A DNA stretch of 7,316 bases from Porphyromonadaceae bacterium (GTDB taxonomy: Bacteria > Bacteroidota > Bacteroidia > Bacteroidales > Tannerellaceae): the NCBI GenBank assembly GCA_003517945.1, contig DOZP01000324.1, positions 1-7,316 on the forward strand, given 5' to 3'. Below are positions 1 through 5,819 of the stretch, in pieces. Within the stretch, counting starts at the first letter, position 1, and each line of letters begins with the position of its first letter. Position numbers and translations under genes: made by a program. A model generated the notes under the pieces. That model was not told the DNA's origin. It saw only the letters and a list, made by a program, of their open reading frames with translations, and made no database searches.

Positions 1-854
1 TGATAACCGGAGAAAGCGGTACCGGAAAAGAACTGATTGCGGAAGCGATTCATGAAAACAGCCGGAGAGCCCGCGAAGCCTTTGTAAAAGTCAACTTGGG
101 AGGGCTTTCCCAAAGCCTCTTCGAAAGTGAAATGTTCGGGCATAAAAAAGGAGCGTTTACAGATGCGCATACAGACCGGAAAGGACGCTTTGAAATGGCT
201 GATAAAGGAACTGTTTTTCTCGATGAAATCGGTGATTTGGACCTGTCCTGCCAGGTTAAACTATTACGCGTCCTGCAAGACCAGACATTTGAAATATTGG
301 GGGATAGCCGGCCGCGGAAAGTAGATGTGCGGGTCGTAAGCGCCACCAACCGCGATCTCCGCCAAATGGTGGCAAACCGTACGTTCCGCGAAGATCTTTT
401 TTATCGTATCAACCTGATAACCATACACCTGCCTCCATTGCGGGAGAGAGCCGAAGACATTCCCCTGCTTGCGTCTTTCTTCGCAGATAAACAGGCCAAA
501 AACAACCACATGGAAAAGGTGAAATTTACTCCGGAAGCGATTGCCTATCTAAAAAATCAACCTTATCCGGGAAACATCCGCGAACTAAAAAATCTGGTTG
601 AGCGTACCATGCTTGTTTCCGGAAAAAAAATCCTGGACGCCTCCGACTTTCAGAAACAGAACCCGCACGGCCAGTCCGGTAAACCACCGGCCACGCTGTC
701 GGGACTTACACTCGACGAGATTGAAAAACAAACGATCATCCAAACTATTGAAAAATATTCCGGAAACATTTCACACATTGCGTCGGCTCTTGGTATAAGC
801 CGCGCCGCACTCTACCGAAGACTGGAAAAATACAATATAACGATCGACAACTGA
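1..854 (+). CDS. Sigma-54-dependent response regulator, NtrC family (5' end missing)
   Basis: This is a bacterial enhancer-binding protein that would use ATP hydrolysis to open sigma-54 promoters. The reading frame is already open at base 3, so 283 residues are visible and the start lies off the window. The AAA+ domain begins inside Walker A (GESGTGKE, bases 9-32), followed by the sigma-54 contact loop GAFTDA (150-167), Walker B VFLDEIGD (213-236), sensor I around SATNRD (339-356), an arginine-finger region FREDLFYRIN (384-413) and sensor II PGNIREL (567-587). The last 45 or so residues form a Fis-type helix-turn-helix (GISRAALYRRLEKY). A receiver domain probably precedes the visible part, because the next gene is an NtrB/NtrY-like kinase, but it cannot be seen. 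The loop reads GAFTDA instead of the classical GAFTGA. A TTG at base 96 is an internal leucine codon, not the start. The family call is firm; the target genes are unknown. Confidence 0.95.
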   Translation, partial: ITGESGTGKELIAEAIHENSRRAREAFVKVNLGGLSQSLFESEMFGHKKGAFTDAHTDRKGRFEMADKGTVFLDEIGDLDLSCQVKLLRVLQDQTFEILGDSRPRKVDVRVVSATNRDLRQMVANRTFREDLFYRINLITIHLPPLRERAEDIPLLASFFADKQAKNNHMEKVKFTPEAIAYLKNQPYPGNIRELKNLVERTMLVSGKKILDASDFQKQNPHGQSGKPPATLSGLTLDEIEKQTIIQTIEKYSGNISHIASALGISRAALYRRLEKYNITIDN

Positions 855-890
855 CCCTATTACCCCGACGCTAAAAAAACAAACAAAGCG

Positions 891-2180
891 ATGAAACTAA
901 AAGGCCTGTTTTGGATATTGACGCTTCTACTGCTGGTCATACCGGCGGTAATGAGTTATTATGTCTTTTATGCTTCGTCGCTCTATACCTTCTTTGCCGT
1001 CGAAGCGCTCATCTGCATTACGGCAACTTACCTGTTCGTTTTCTACCGGCGGATCATCAAACCGCTGCAAATGATAGGGGATGGTATGGAACTGCTGAAA
1101 GAACAGGATTTCAGCTCCCGTCTACGGCGCGTCGGACAGGCAGAAGCAGACCGCATTGTGGATGTTTTCAATAAAATGATGGATCAACTCAAAAACGAAC
1201 GCCTTTACCTGAGGGAACAAAATCATTTTTTAGACCTGCTTATCAACGCTTCGCCGCTTGGCGTGATCATACTCGATCTGGACGAAAACATTCAGGCGGC
1301 CAATCCGGCCGCTTCCGGAATTTTCGGTTTAAAATACGCCGAAAAGTTGATCGGCAAAAAACTGGCCGACATAGATTCGCCCTTAGCGACAGAACTGATC
1401 CGCATAAAAAAATACGATTCGCAGATTATACGCCTCAATAACGCCAGTATATACAAATGCACCCACTCTTCGTTTATCGACCGGGGATTCCCACATTCCT
1501 TCCACCTGATTGAATCACTGACGGAAGAAGTTTTCAAAGCAGAGAAAAAAGCCTACGAAAAAGTCATACGCATGATTGCACACGAGGTGAACAATACCAC
1601 CGCCGGCATCACTTCGACACTGGATACCCTCCAGGATACATTTAAAGAAACGGAAGAGGTCGGTAATGTGCTGCAGGTAGCCATCGAACGTTGTTACAGC
1701 ATGAGCCGGTTTATAACAAATTTCGCCGACGTGGTACGTATTCCGGAACCGCAACTGCAGGAAAAAAACCTCAATCAACTCGTTTCATCCGGAAAACGCT
1801 TCATGGAAAATGCCTGCCGGAACCGGAATATACAAATCATAACGGAGCTCTCGGAAACCCCTCCCATAGTGAAAACAGACGGTGTACTATTCGAACAGGT
1901 GCTGGTCAATATCATCAAAAATGCCGCGGAATCCATCGGTAAAGACGGAAAAATATACATACGCACCACAAATCATCCGGTTTGCCTCGAAATTGCCGAT
2001 ACCGGAAAAGGGATAGACAAAGAAACGGAAACCAAGCTATTCAGCCCCTTCTTCTCTACCAAGCCAAACGGACAAGGCCTGGGCCTCATCTTCATACGCG
2101 AAGTGCTAAACAAACAAGGTTACGCCTTTTCGTTACAAACAGGAACAGACGGCCTTACCCGGTTCCGTATATGGATGTAA
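891..2180 (+). CDS. Membrane sensor histidine kinase, NtrB/NtrY-like (HAMP-PAS-HisKA-HATPase)
   Basis: This 429-residue inner-membrane kinase very probably phosphorylates the sigma-54 regulator encoded 36 bp upstream in the same direction. Two hydrophobic helices (about residues 6-27 and 33-52) are separated by only a few residues, so there is almost no periplasmic sensor. A HAMP linker follows (about 53-104), then a PAS-like domain (about 112-205, beginning near NASPLGVIILD). The phosphoacceptor box holds H231 in IAHEVNN. The ATP-binding domain shows the N box NIIKNAAES (N344), G1 DTGKGID (370-376), the F box LFSPFFSTKP (383-392) and G2 GQGLGL (394-399). All catalytic motifs are intact, and the length is usual for the family. 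The HEVNN form of the H box and the FFSTK box resemble the NtrB/NtrY group, which pairs with sigma-54 activators. The ATG follows an A-rich stretch with no Shine-Dalgarno, which is normal in Bacteroidota. The signal sensed is unknown. Confidence 0.95.
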   Translation: MKLKGLFWILTLLLLVIPAVMSYYVFYASSLYTFFAVEALICITATYLFVFYRRIIKPLQMIGDGMELLKEQDFSSRLRRVGQAEADRIVDVFNKMMDQLKNERLYLREQNHFLDLLINASPLGVIILDLDENIQAANPAASGIFGLKYAEKLIGKKLADIDSPLATELIRIKKYDSQIIRLNNASIYKCTHSSFIDRGFPHSFHLIESLTEEVFKAEKKAYEKVIRMIAHEVNNTTAGITSTLDTLQDTFKETEEVGNVLQVAIERCYSMSRFITNFADVVRIPEPQLQEKNLNQLVSSGKRFMENACRNRNIQIITELSETPPIVKTDGVLFEQVLVNIIKNAAESIGKDGKIYIRTTNHPVCLEIADTGKGIDKETETKLFSPFFSTKPNGQGLGLIFIREVLNKQGYAFSLQTGTDGLTRFRIWM

Positions 2181-2263
2181 TTTATTCGGAAATCATTGAG
2201 CATTTTGAGTATTCAAACCCATACCGGAATGAACAAGAATTGGTTGAAATAAAAAAACGGAAT

Positions 2264-2704
2264 TTACCGCTTATCTTTAAAAAAACGGCTCATCTCTGCG
2301 GCACATTCTTCTTTCATAACACCGCTGCGGACTTCTGTTTTAGGATGTAAGGCGTTGGGGGCATATCCGGTAAAACCGCGTTTTTCGTCCGGCGTACCAT
2401 AGATTACGGCAGAAAGTTGCGACCAGCCAATTGCCCCGGCACACATCACACAAGGCTCAACCGTTACATACAAGCGGCAATCCGTCAGGTACTTGGCGCC
2501 CATAGAGCCCGTTGCAGACGTAATGGCAAGCATTTCGGCATGTGCCGTCGGGTCGTTCAGACGCTCCGTCTGATTATGCGCACGCGCGATAATGCGGTCG
2601 CCACACACAATGACGGCCCCTACAGGCACTTCATCTTCTGCTGCCGCCAGACGCGCTTCGGCCAACGCCTGCTTCATAAAATATTCGTCGGAATAGGGAT
2701 TCAT
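2264..2704 (-). CDS. tadA: tRNA-specific adenosine deaminase TadA
   Basis: This 146-residue cytoplasmic zinc enzyme deaminates A34 to inosine in the anticodon of tRNA-Arg(ACG), allowing one tRNA to read several arginine codons. It belongs to the cytidine/deoxycytidylate deaminase fold. The signature is complete: H55-A-E57 (zinc ligand and general acid/base glutamate) and P84-C85-V-M-C88 (the two zinc cysteines), preceded by EVPVGAVIV (25-33) and the NDPTAHAE stretch (50-57). The frame stays open 20 codons upstream to an ATG at 2764, but the start at 2704 is preferred: it gives the normal N-terminus (MNPYSDEYFMKQAL) and its A is also the last base of the upstream gene's TGA stop, an arrangement that favours translational coupling. 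Guanine deaminase is a related alternative, but the length and motif spacing fit TadA better. It converges on the histidine kinase gene. Confidence 0.95.
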   Translation of the reverse strand: MNPYSDEYFMKQALAEARLAAAEDEVPVGAVIVCGDRIIARAHNQTERLNDPTAHAEMLAITSATGSMGAKYLTDCRLYVTVEPCVMCAGAIGWSQLSAVIYGTPDEKRGFTGYAPNALHPKTEVRSGVMKEECAAEMSRFFKDKR

Positions 2705-2952
2705 CACCGCCGCATCTCGTTTTCGTTGAACAAAGTAGGATAATCTTCCTCCATAATTTTCCATATATGCGACAGTATCGTACTGCGGTACCAGTTCGAC
2801 TTATTGGTAATTTTATATTTTCGTAAATACCGTTCTATCGCATTATACTCCGTATCATTCAGCATAAAAGCAATACGATGCTTGCGTTTTGCATCCTTCT
2901 CCGGCAACTTTTTTTTCTGCTGTTTTCCCTTTTTCAATTGCTTTTCTTTCAT
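2704..2952 (-). CDS. Small basic protein, possible ribbon-helix-helix fold, coupled to tadA
   Basis: This is an 82-residue protein of unknown function. The first 25 or so residues are extremely rich in lysine and arginine (for example KKGKQQKKKLPEKDAKRKHR). The rest reads as a short beta strand (HRIAFMLND), a helix (TEYNAIERYLRKYKI), a turn with N and S, and a second helix (NWYRSTILSHIWKIMEED). That order, beta-alpha-alpha after a basic arm, fits a MetJ/Arc-type ribbon-helix-helix DNA-binding protein, although a nucleic-acid-binding role is inference. The start ATG lies 25 bp after a consensus promoter -7 box, and the TGA stop shares one base with the tadA start, so the two are almost certainly co-transcribed and translationally coupled. 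It could act as an autorepressor, or bind RNA through the basic arm. Gene reality is well supported by its promoter and coupling; the function is not. Confidence 0.8.
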   Translation of the reverse strand: MKEKQLKKGKQQKKKLPEKDAKRKHRIAFMLNDTEYNAIERYLRKYKITNKSNWYRSTILSHIWKIMEEDYPTLFNENEMRR

Positions 2953-2977
2953 TGTTCCAGGCGCTTCTATCCGGTTT

Positions 2978-3008
2978 CAAAGATAGTACAAGTTGAGAGT
3001 AGTACAAA
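2978..3008 (-). promoter_or_regulatory. Bacteroidota housekeeping promoter of the small-protein/tadA operon
   Basis: On the minus strand the -33 element TTTG (3008-3005) and the -7 element TATCTTTG (2985-2978) are separated by exactly 19 bp, a full match to the Bacteroides consensus TTTG-N19-TAnnTTTG. The start codon at 2952 follows after 25 bp, so the leader would be short, roughly 20 nt. Confidence 0.85.
2984..3007. repeat. 8-bp direct repeat in the tadA-operon promoter
   Basis: TAGTACAA occurs at 2984-2991 and again at 3000-3007, 16 bp apart start to start. One copy overlaps the -33 box and the other overlaps the upstream edge of the -7 box of the minus-strand promoter. Tandem sites placed like this are typical of repressor operators, but two 8-bp copies in an AT-rich region could also be chance. 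Confidence 0.45.
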
Positions 3009-3062
3009 ATGAATGCTTGCTTTTATTTTGTATTACCGAAACGCAGCCATCTTCATTTTTAG

Positions 3063-3093
3063 ATAAAGATACATACATTTGTCTTATCTTTAT
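3063..3093. repeat. Perfect 9-bp inverted repeat around the sigma-gene -7 box
   Basis: ATAAAGATA (3063-3071) and TATCTTTAT (3085-3093) are exact reverse complements separated by 13 bp. The candidate -7 element TACATTTG (3074-3081) sits inside the 13-bp centre. This may be an operator covering the start of transcription of the ECF cluster. As an RNA hairpin it would be weak, since it is nearly all A-U. The arms themselves resemble a -7 box (TATCTTTA), so duplicated promoter elements are an alternative reading. Confidence 0.5.
3074..3081 (+). promoter_or_regulatory. Candidate -7 element for the ECF sigma cluster
   Basis: TACATTTG matches the Bacteroidota -7 consensus TAnnTTTG, but the expected -33 position (3051-3054, CTTC) does not match TTTG. 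The promoter would therefore be weak, need an activator, or not be a housekeeping promoter. The ATG of the sigma gene lies 66 bp downstream, giving a leader of about 60 nt. Confidence 0.5.
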
Positions 3094-3147
3094 AAAAAAC
3101 CATCCGGCGATGTTACGTTTTTATTTTTCAATCGTCATATAGACAGA

Positions 3148-3663
3148 ATGGAGCTCGATAAATTCAAGATAACAGTCATACCGCTCAGGGAGAAACTGCT
3201 TACCTATGCATTCAGACTTGCCGAAGGACAGGTTGAATGTGAAGATGCGGTGCAGGAAGTTTTTCTTAAACTCTGGTCTATACGTGACAAACTTGATGAA
3301 TATAAAAGTGTAGAGGCACTTGCTTTTAAAGTAACAAAAAACAAAGTACTGGACGAGCTGAGGCGATGTCGCAGCGAAAGTCTTGAGGATATGGAAACGA
3401 GTTTCCCTATCAGTCAAACGGACTGTAATCCGGAAAGTATTACAGAGCAACATGATACAGCAGAACATATCAGACGACTGATTGAGGCTTTGCCTTCTCT
3501 GCAGCAAACCATTATACGGATGAAAGATGTGGAAGGCTATGAACTTTCGGAAATAGCAGAGATAACAGGCACACAAATAGAAGCAGTCCGTGTTAATCTT
3601 TCAAGGGCAAGAAAAAAGATACGCGAACAGTTGATACGGCTAAACAGTGTAATTCGGATATAA
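3148..3663 (+). CDS. ECF (extracytoplasmic function) RNA polymerase sigma factor
   Basis: This 171-residue sigma-70 family protein has the two-domain ECF plan. Sigma region 2 spans about residues 10-78, with the core-binding segment EDAVQEVFLKLW (32-43) and the -10 recognition stretch ALAFKVTKNKVLDELRR (57-73). A variable acidic linker follows (about 78-105). Sigma region 4 (about 111-165) includes LPSLQQTIIRMKDVEGY and a helix-turn-helix LSEIAEITGTQIEAVRVNLS (133-152), then the basic tail RARKKIREQL. The frame is open back to a TTG at 3079, but that codon lies inside the -7-like box. The first ATG in frame is at 3148 and gives a normal ECF N-terminus. Nine bases separate its stop from the next gene, the likely anti-sigma factor. 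It probably directs polymerase to this cluster and perhaps other envelope genes; its target promoter is not identified. It does not look like the SusC/SusD-linked type, because no such genes follow. Confidence 0.93.
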   Translation: MELDKFKITVIPLREKLLTYAFRLAEGQVECEDAVQEVFLKLWSIRDKLDEYKSVEALAFKVTKNKVLDELRRCRSESLEDMETSFPISQTDCNPESITEQHDTAEHIRRLIEALPSLQQTIIRMKDVEGYELSEIAEITGTQIEAVRVNLSRARKKIREQLIRLNSVIRI

Positions 3664-3672
3664 AAGACGGTT

Positions 3673-4245
3673 ATGAACAATATAGAAAATTTACTGGAAC
3701 GATATTTTGAGGGCAATACCTCAGCAGAAGAAGAAGCGGAAATCCGTTGTTTCTTTACAACCGGAAATATACCGGAGCATCTTACAATGTATACGCCTCT
3801 GTTCACTTATTTTGAGAATGAGATCAAAAAAGCGAAGAGCGACTATAAAAAAGGAGATCATTATTCTAATAAGGAGTTCCGGTTAAACGAGACAACGGAC
3901 GCCTGCACGGCAAACACAAATGACACTGACAAAAACAGGAATACCATTCTCTTGTACAAACACCGAAACCGGGTGAAGCGGCTAAGCAGCGCGATAGCAT
4001 GTGCAGCATTACTGACCGGGATATTTTTCATGGCGCCGAAACCGAAAAGATGCCCGAAAGAAGGGAATTATGTCATCATAGACGGGCGCTGCTACACAGA
4101 TATGAAAACGATCCGTTCGACTGCTTTAAAAACATTACGGGAAGTATCAAATGATAGCGGCGAATTTTCGGATAGAGACGCATTGAAAATGAATAAAGTA
4201 ATAGAAAGCCAGCTAAAGGAATTTGATTTTCTTTTGAATGAATAG
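3673..4245 (+). CDS. Putative single-pass membrane anti-sigma factor
   Basis: This 190-residue protein starts 9 bp after the sigma gene stop. The N-terminus (LLERYFEGNTSAEEEAEIRC, then PEHLTMYTPLFTYFENE) has the look of short cytoplasmic domains in Bacteroidales proteins encoded next to ECF sigma factors. A polar linker (about 55-100) leads to RNRVKR and one membrane helix (about 104-121, LSSAIACAALLTGIFFMA). The positive charges before the helix predict the N-terminus in the cytoplasm and residues 122-190 in the periplasm. The periplasmic part carries two cysteines, C127 and C140, twelve residues apart. Neither a zinc-binding HxxxCxxC anti-sigma motif nor a FecR-like periplasmic domain is visible. 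The role, holding the sigma factor at the membrane until a signal arrives, is inferred from position and topology. The B. fragilis EcfO/Reo pair is a known precedent for a non-classical anti-sigma gene directly after an ECF gene; homology to Reo was not tested. Confidence 0.75.
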   Translation: MNNIENLLERYFEGNTSAEEEAEIRCFFTTGNIPEHLTMYTPLFTYFENEIKKAKSDYKKGDHYSNKEFRLNETTDACTANTNDTDKNRNTILLYKHRNRVKRLSSAIACAALLTGIFFMAPKPKRCPKEGNYVIIDGRCYTDMKTIRSTALKTLREVSNDSGEFSDRDALKMNKVIESQLKEFDFLLNE

Positions 4246-4314
4246 AGTCTGAAACCAACAAAAGAAAAGTATCAACAGTCTTTTTTTGAAAGGATTCGAA
4301 TAAAAGTTTAAAAA

Positions 4315-4329
4315 ATGAACAAACTATGA
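4315..4329 (+). other. Four-codon mini-ORF overlapping the next start
   Basis: ATG AAC AAA CTA TGA (peptide MNKL) ends on the TGA that lies inside ATGA, where the ATG is the start of the following gene at 4326. It has an A-rich upstream stretch. It could load ribosomes for the next gene by termination-reinitiation, or be a chance ATG in AT-rich DNA. Confidence 0.25.
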
Positions 4330-4781
4330 AACGAAACTTATTTGTACTTTTAATATTGATGTTTATAGGCCCTGTAATTTCTGAGGCAGCAGAAACACAA
4401 GAAAACCTGAAAATAAAAGATGTTTTTCGTATTTACGGAAAGCGGAAAAACGTGGTAATGGTCGAACTCTCAAAAGAAATGCTGGAGACCTATTATATTA
4501 CGTTCTATAAAAGTATAACAATAAAAAATGATCCCGAAGCACTTACTTTCATCAGAAAATGCCTCGAAAATGACCAACAGGGAGCGAAGAAGATAAAAGA
4601 AGTAACAAGCGAGGGAGAAATCATTTCCGCCTATTACCAGATACCCGGAAAGAACCAATCAGTAAACCGTTTTATACTTTTCAAAGTAAACCCAAAAGGA
4701 GTCATAACGCTTATCTACATAGAAGGAGAGCTGGACAGTGATGACCTGATCACTATTTTATTCACCAAAAAAGATTTATAA
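4326..4781 (+). CDS. Small exported protein of unknown function in the ECF cluster
   Basis: This 151-residue protein has a clear signal peptide: MKRN, a hydrophobic core (LFVLLILMFIGPV) and a likely SPase I site after SEA (residue 21). There is no lipobox cysteine, so it should be soluble in the periplasm or secreted. The mature part is a single alpha/beta-looking domain of about 125 residues, with VFRIYGKRKNVVMVELSKEM, the charged KKIKEV segment, then NRFILFKVNPKGVITLIYIE and an acidic end GELDSDDLITILF. The pattern resembles small Bacteroidales proteins of unknown function found near ECF sigma genes (DUF4252/DUF6108-type by memory, not checked). It has no cysteines in the mature part and no catalytic motif I can name. 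The gene lies 80 bp after the putative anti-sigma gene and 21 bp before the barrel gene, with no recognisable consensus promoter between, so co-transcription is likely. Confidence 0.85.
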   Translation: MKRNLFVLLILMFIGPVISEAAETQENLKIKDVFRIYGKRKNVVMVELSKEMLETYYITFYKSITIKNDPEALTFIRKCLENDQQGAKKIKEVTSEGEIISAYYQIPGKNQSVNRFILFKVNPKGVITLIYIEGELDSDDLITILFTKKDL

Positions 4782-4802
4782 CACATCTAATAAATTCTGA
4801 TT

Positions 4803-5711
4803 ATGAAACGTAAAATATTATTTGTAACATGTACGTTATTTTCAATCTGCAGCGCTTTTCAATCAAATGCATCAAACGAAGATTCTGTCAGAATATTCGA
4901 AGCCGGAAACAAACGTATTATCTTAATAGAGAACGATTACAAGCAACGGGTAGATATACAGGTCTACGAATTCAATAATGAACATGATTCCGTATGCTAC
5001 GAAAAGATTTTTGTGGGCCATTATCGCGACGGTAAAAGCAGCGAACGACGAAAATATGTTGCCATGATCAATATACCCATGCCGGGATGGAAGTCAAAAC
5101 ATTTTGATCCTCATTGGGCCGGATTTGGAGTAGGATTTGCTGATTTCGCCGGGAGAGGCGATGCGAAAGACATACCTTTACGCAGCAGTAAATCATTAGA
5201 GTTCAACCTCAATCTGTTTGAAGAAGCCATACCGATCTCCAATCGTTACCGATGGTCCGTTGTCACAGGTTTCGGTATCCGGTGGACAAGGTATCACATA
5301 AAGGGAAACCGTCATTTTGAAGAAATCGATGATTATACCTATCTGGTAGAAGCACCGGAAGACAGAAATTATAAAAAGAGTAAACTGGGTATTACGACCC
5401 TGAATATTCCATTACTCGTAGAGTGGCAAAACCACAAAGGCAACCTGTTCTTCTCAACAGGAATAGTAGGCTCCGTAAAAACATGGTCTTCTTCCAGAAT
5501 TGTATATACGGAAGGTCCGGAAGGTAAAAAGTATAAGGAAAAAGTAGACAAAGGAATGACATTACGTCCTGTAACCATGGATATCCTTACACAAGCCGGA
5601 ACACGCCGATGGGGTGTTTATGTAAGATATTCGCCTATCAACATATTCGAGCATAAAAAGGGGCCCGAACTATACCCGCTGTCAGTTGGTTTAATGTGGT
5701 ACCTGTTTTAA
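4803..5711 (+). CDS. Exported protein, predicted outer-membrane beta-barrel
   Basis: This 302-residue protein has a signal peptide (MKRK, hydrophobic core, probable cleavage after residue 23, SNA). Residues of roughly 24-90 form a polar N-terminal part. From about residue 95 there are many short strands with alternating aromatic or hydrophobic residues and glycines (HWAGFGVGFADFAG, KSLEFNLNLFE, WSVVTGFGIRWTRYHI, LNIPLLVEW, NLFFSTGIVGSVKTW, WGVYVRYSPINIF, YPLSVGLMWYLF). The protein ends on a phenylalanine, the classical C-terminal outer-membrane-protein signal recognised by the BAM machinery. This fits an 8- to 10-stranded barrel of the OmpA/OmpW/PorT-like size class, but strand count and family are inference. 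It is last in the ECF cluster, 21 bp after the small exported protein. It may be a target of the sigma factor, or part of sensing envelope state. No transport or enzyme motif is visible. Confidence 0.85.
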   Translation: MKRKILFVTCTLFSICSAFQSNASNEDSVRIFEAGNKRIILIENDYKQRVDIQVYEFNNEHDSVCYEKIFVGHYRDGKSSERRKYVAMINIPMPGWKSKHFDPHWAGFGVGFADFAGRGDAKDIPLRSSKSLEFNLNLFEEAIPISNRYRWSVVTGFGIRWTRYHIKGNRHFEEIDDYTYLVEAPEDRNYKKSKLGITTLNIPLLVEWQNHKGNLFFSTGIVGSVKTWSSSRIVYTEGPEGKKYKEKVDKGMTLRPVTMDILTQAGTRRWGVYVRYSPINIFEHKKGPELYPLSVGLMWYLF

Positions 5712-5747
5712 GCGCCAATTCTTTTAACACATTCCCTTTCCCTAAGA

Positions 5748-5774
5748 GTTCATTGTCTGTTTTCACAAATGAAC
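5748..5774 (+). terminator. Inverted repeat, possible terminator of the ECF cluster
   Basis: GTTCATT (5748-5754) pairs with AATGAAC (5768-5774), and GT/AC (5755-5756 with 5765-5766) extends the stem across a bulged A, leaving an 8-nt loop. A T-rich but interrupted stretch follows (ATAATGTTTTATTTT). It begins 36 bp after the barrel gene stop and ends 14 bp before the recQ -33 box. The stem is AT-rich and the T tract imperfect, so termination would be modest. An operator for recQ is the alternative. Confidence 0.4.
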
Positions 5775-5788
5775 ACATAATGTTTTAT

Positions 5789-5819
5789 TTTGCGTTTCAA
5801 AAAAATTAATCTACATTTG
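5789..5819 (+). promoter_or_regulatory. Bacteroidota housekeeping promoter of recQ
   Basis: TTTG (5789-5792), exactly 19 bp, then TACATTTG (5812-5819): a full match to the Bacteroides consensus. The recQ ATG follows after 31 bp. This makes recQ an independent transcription unit and not the fifth gene of the ECF cluster. Confidence 0.85.

Noticed and set aside
96..98. Start codon of the sigma-54 regulator at TTG 96
   Set aside because: The frame is open from base 3 and encodes Walker A upstream, so this TTG is an internal leucine.
2181..2263. A bidirectional terminator between the converging kinase and tadA genes
   Set aside because: Only a four-base stem (TTGA/TCAA) and loose A/T runs are visible; no hairpin strong enough to annotate.
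1982..2350. Plus-strand ORF of 122 codons across the ends of the kinase and tadA genes
   Set aside because: It overlaps the kinase C-terminus in another frame and runs antisense into tadA. The composition is not protein-like.
2705..2764. TadA starting at ATG 2764
   Set aside because: The 20 extra residues overlap the coding end of the upstream gene in another frame and do not resemble TadA. ATG 2704 forms the stop/start overlap and the usual N-terminus.
3079..3147. An extended N-terminus for the sigma factor, starting at TTG 3079
   Set aside because: The TTG is part of the TACATTTG -7-like box, so it would not be within the transcript. The extension is not sigma-like, and ATG 3148 gives a normal ECF start.
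3121..3576. Long minus-strand ORF of 151 codons across the sigma gene
   Set aside because: It is antisense to a well-supported sigma-70 gene, its translation is rich in Cys, Phe, His and Tyr with no domain, and it has no promoter.
4246..4325. A separate promoter before the small exported protein gene
   Set aside because: A TTTG occurs at 4285-4288, but the position 19 bp on reads TTAAAAAA and does not match TAnnTTTG.
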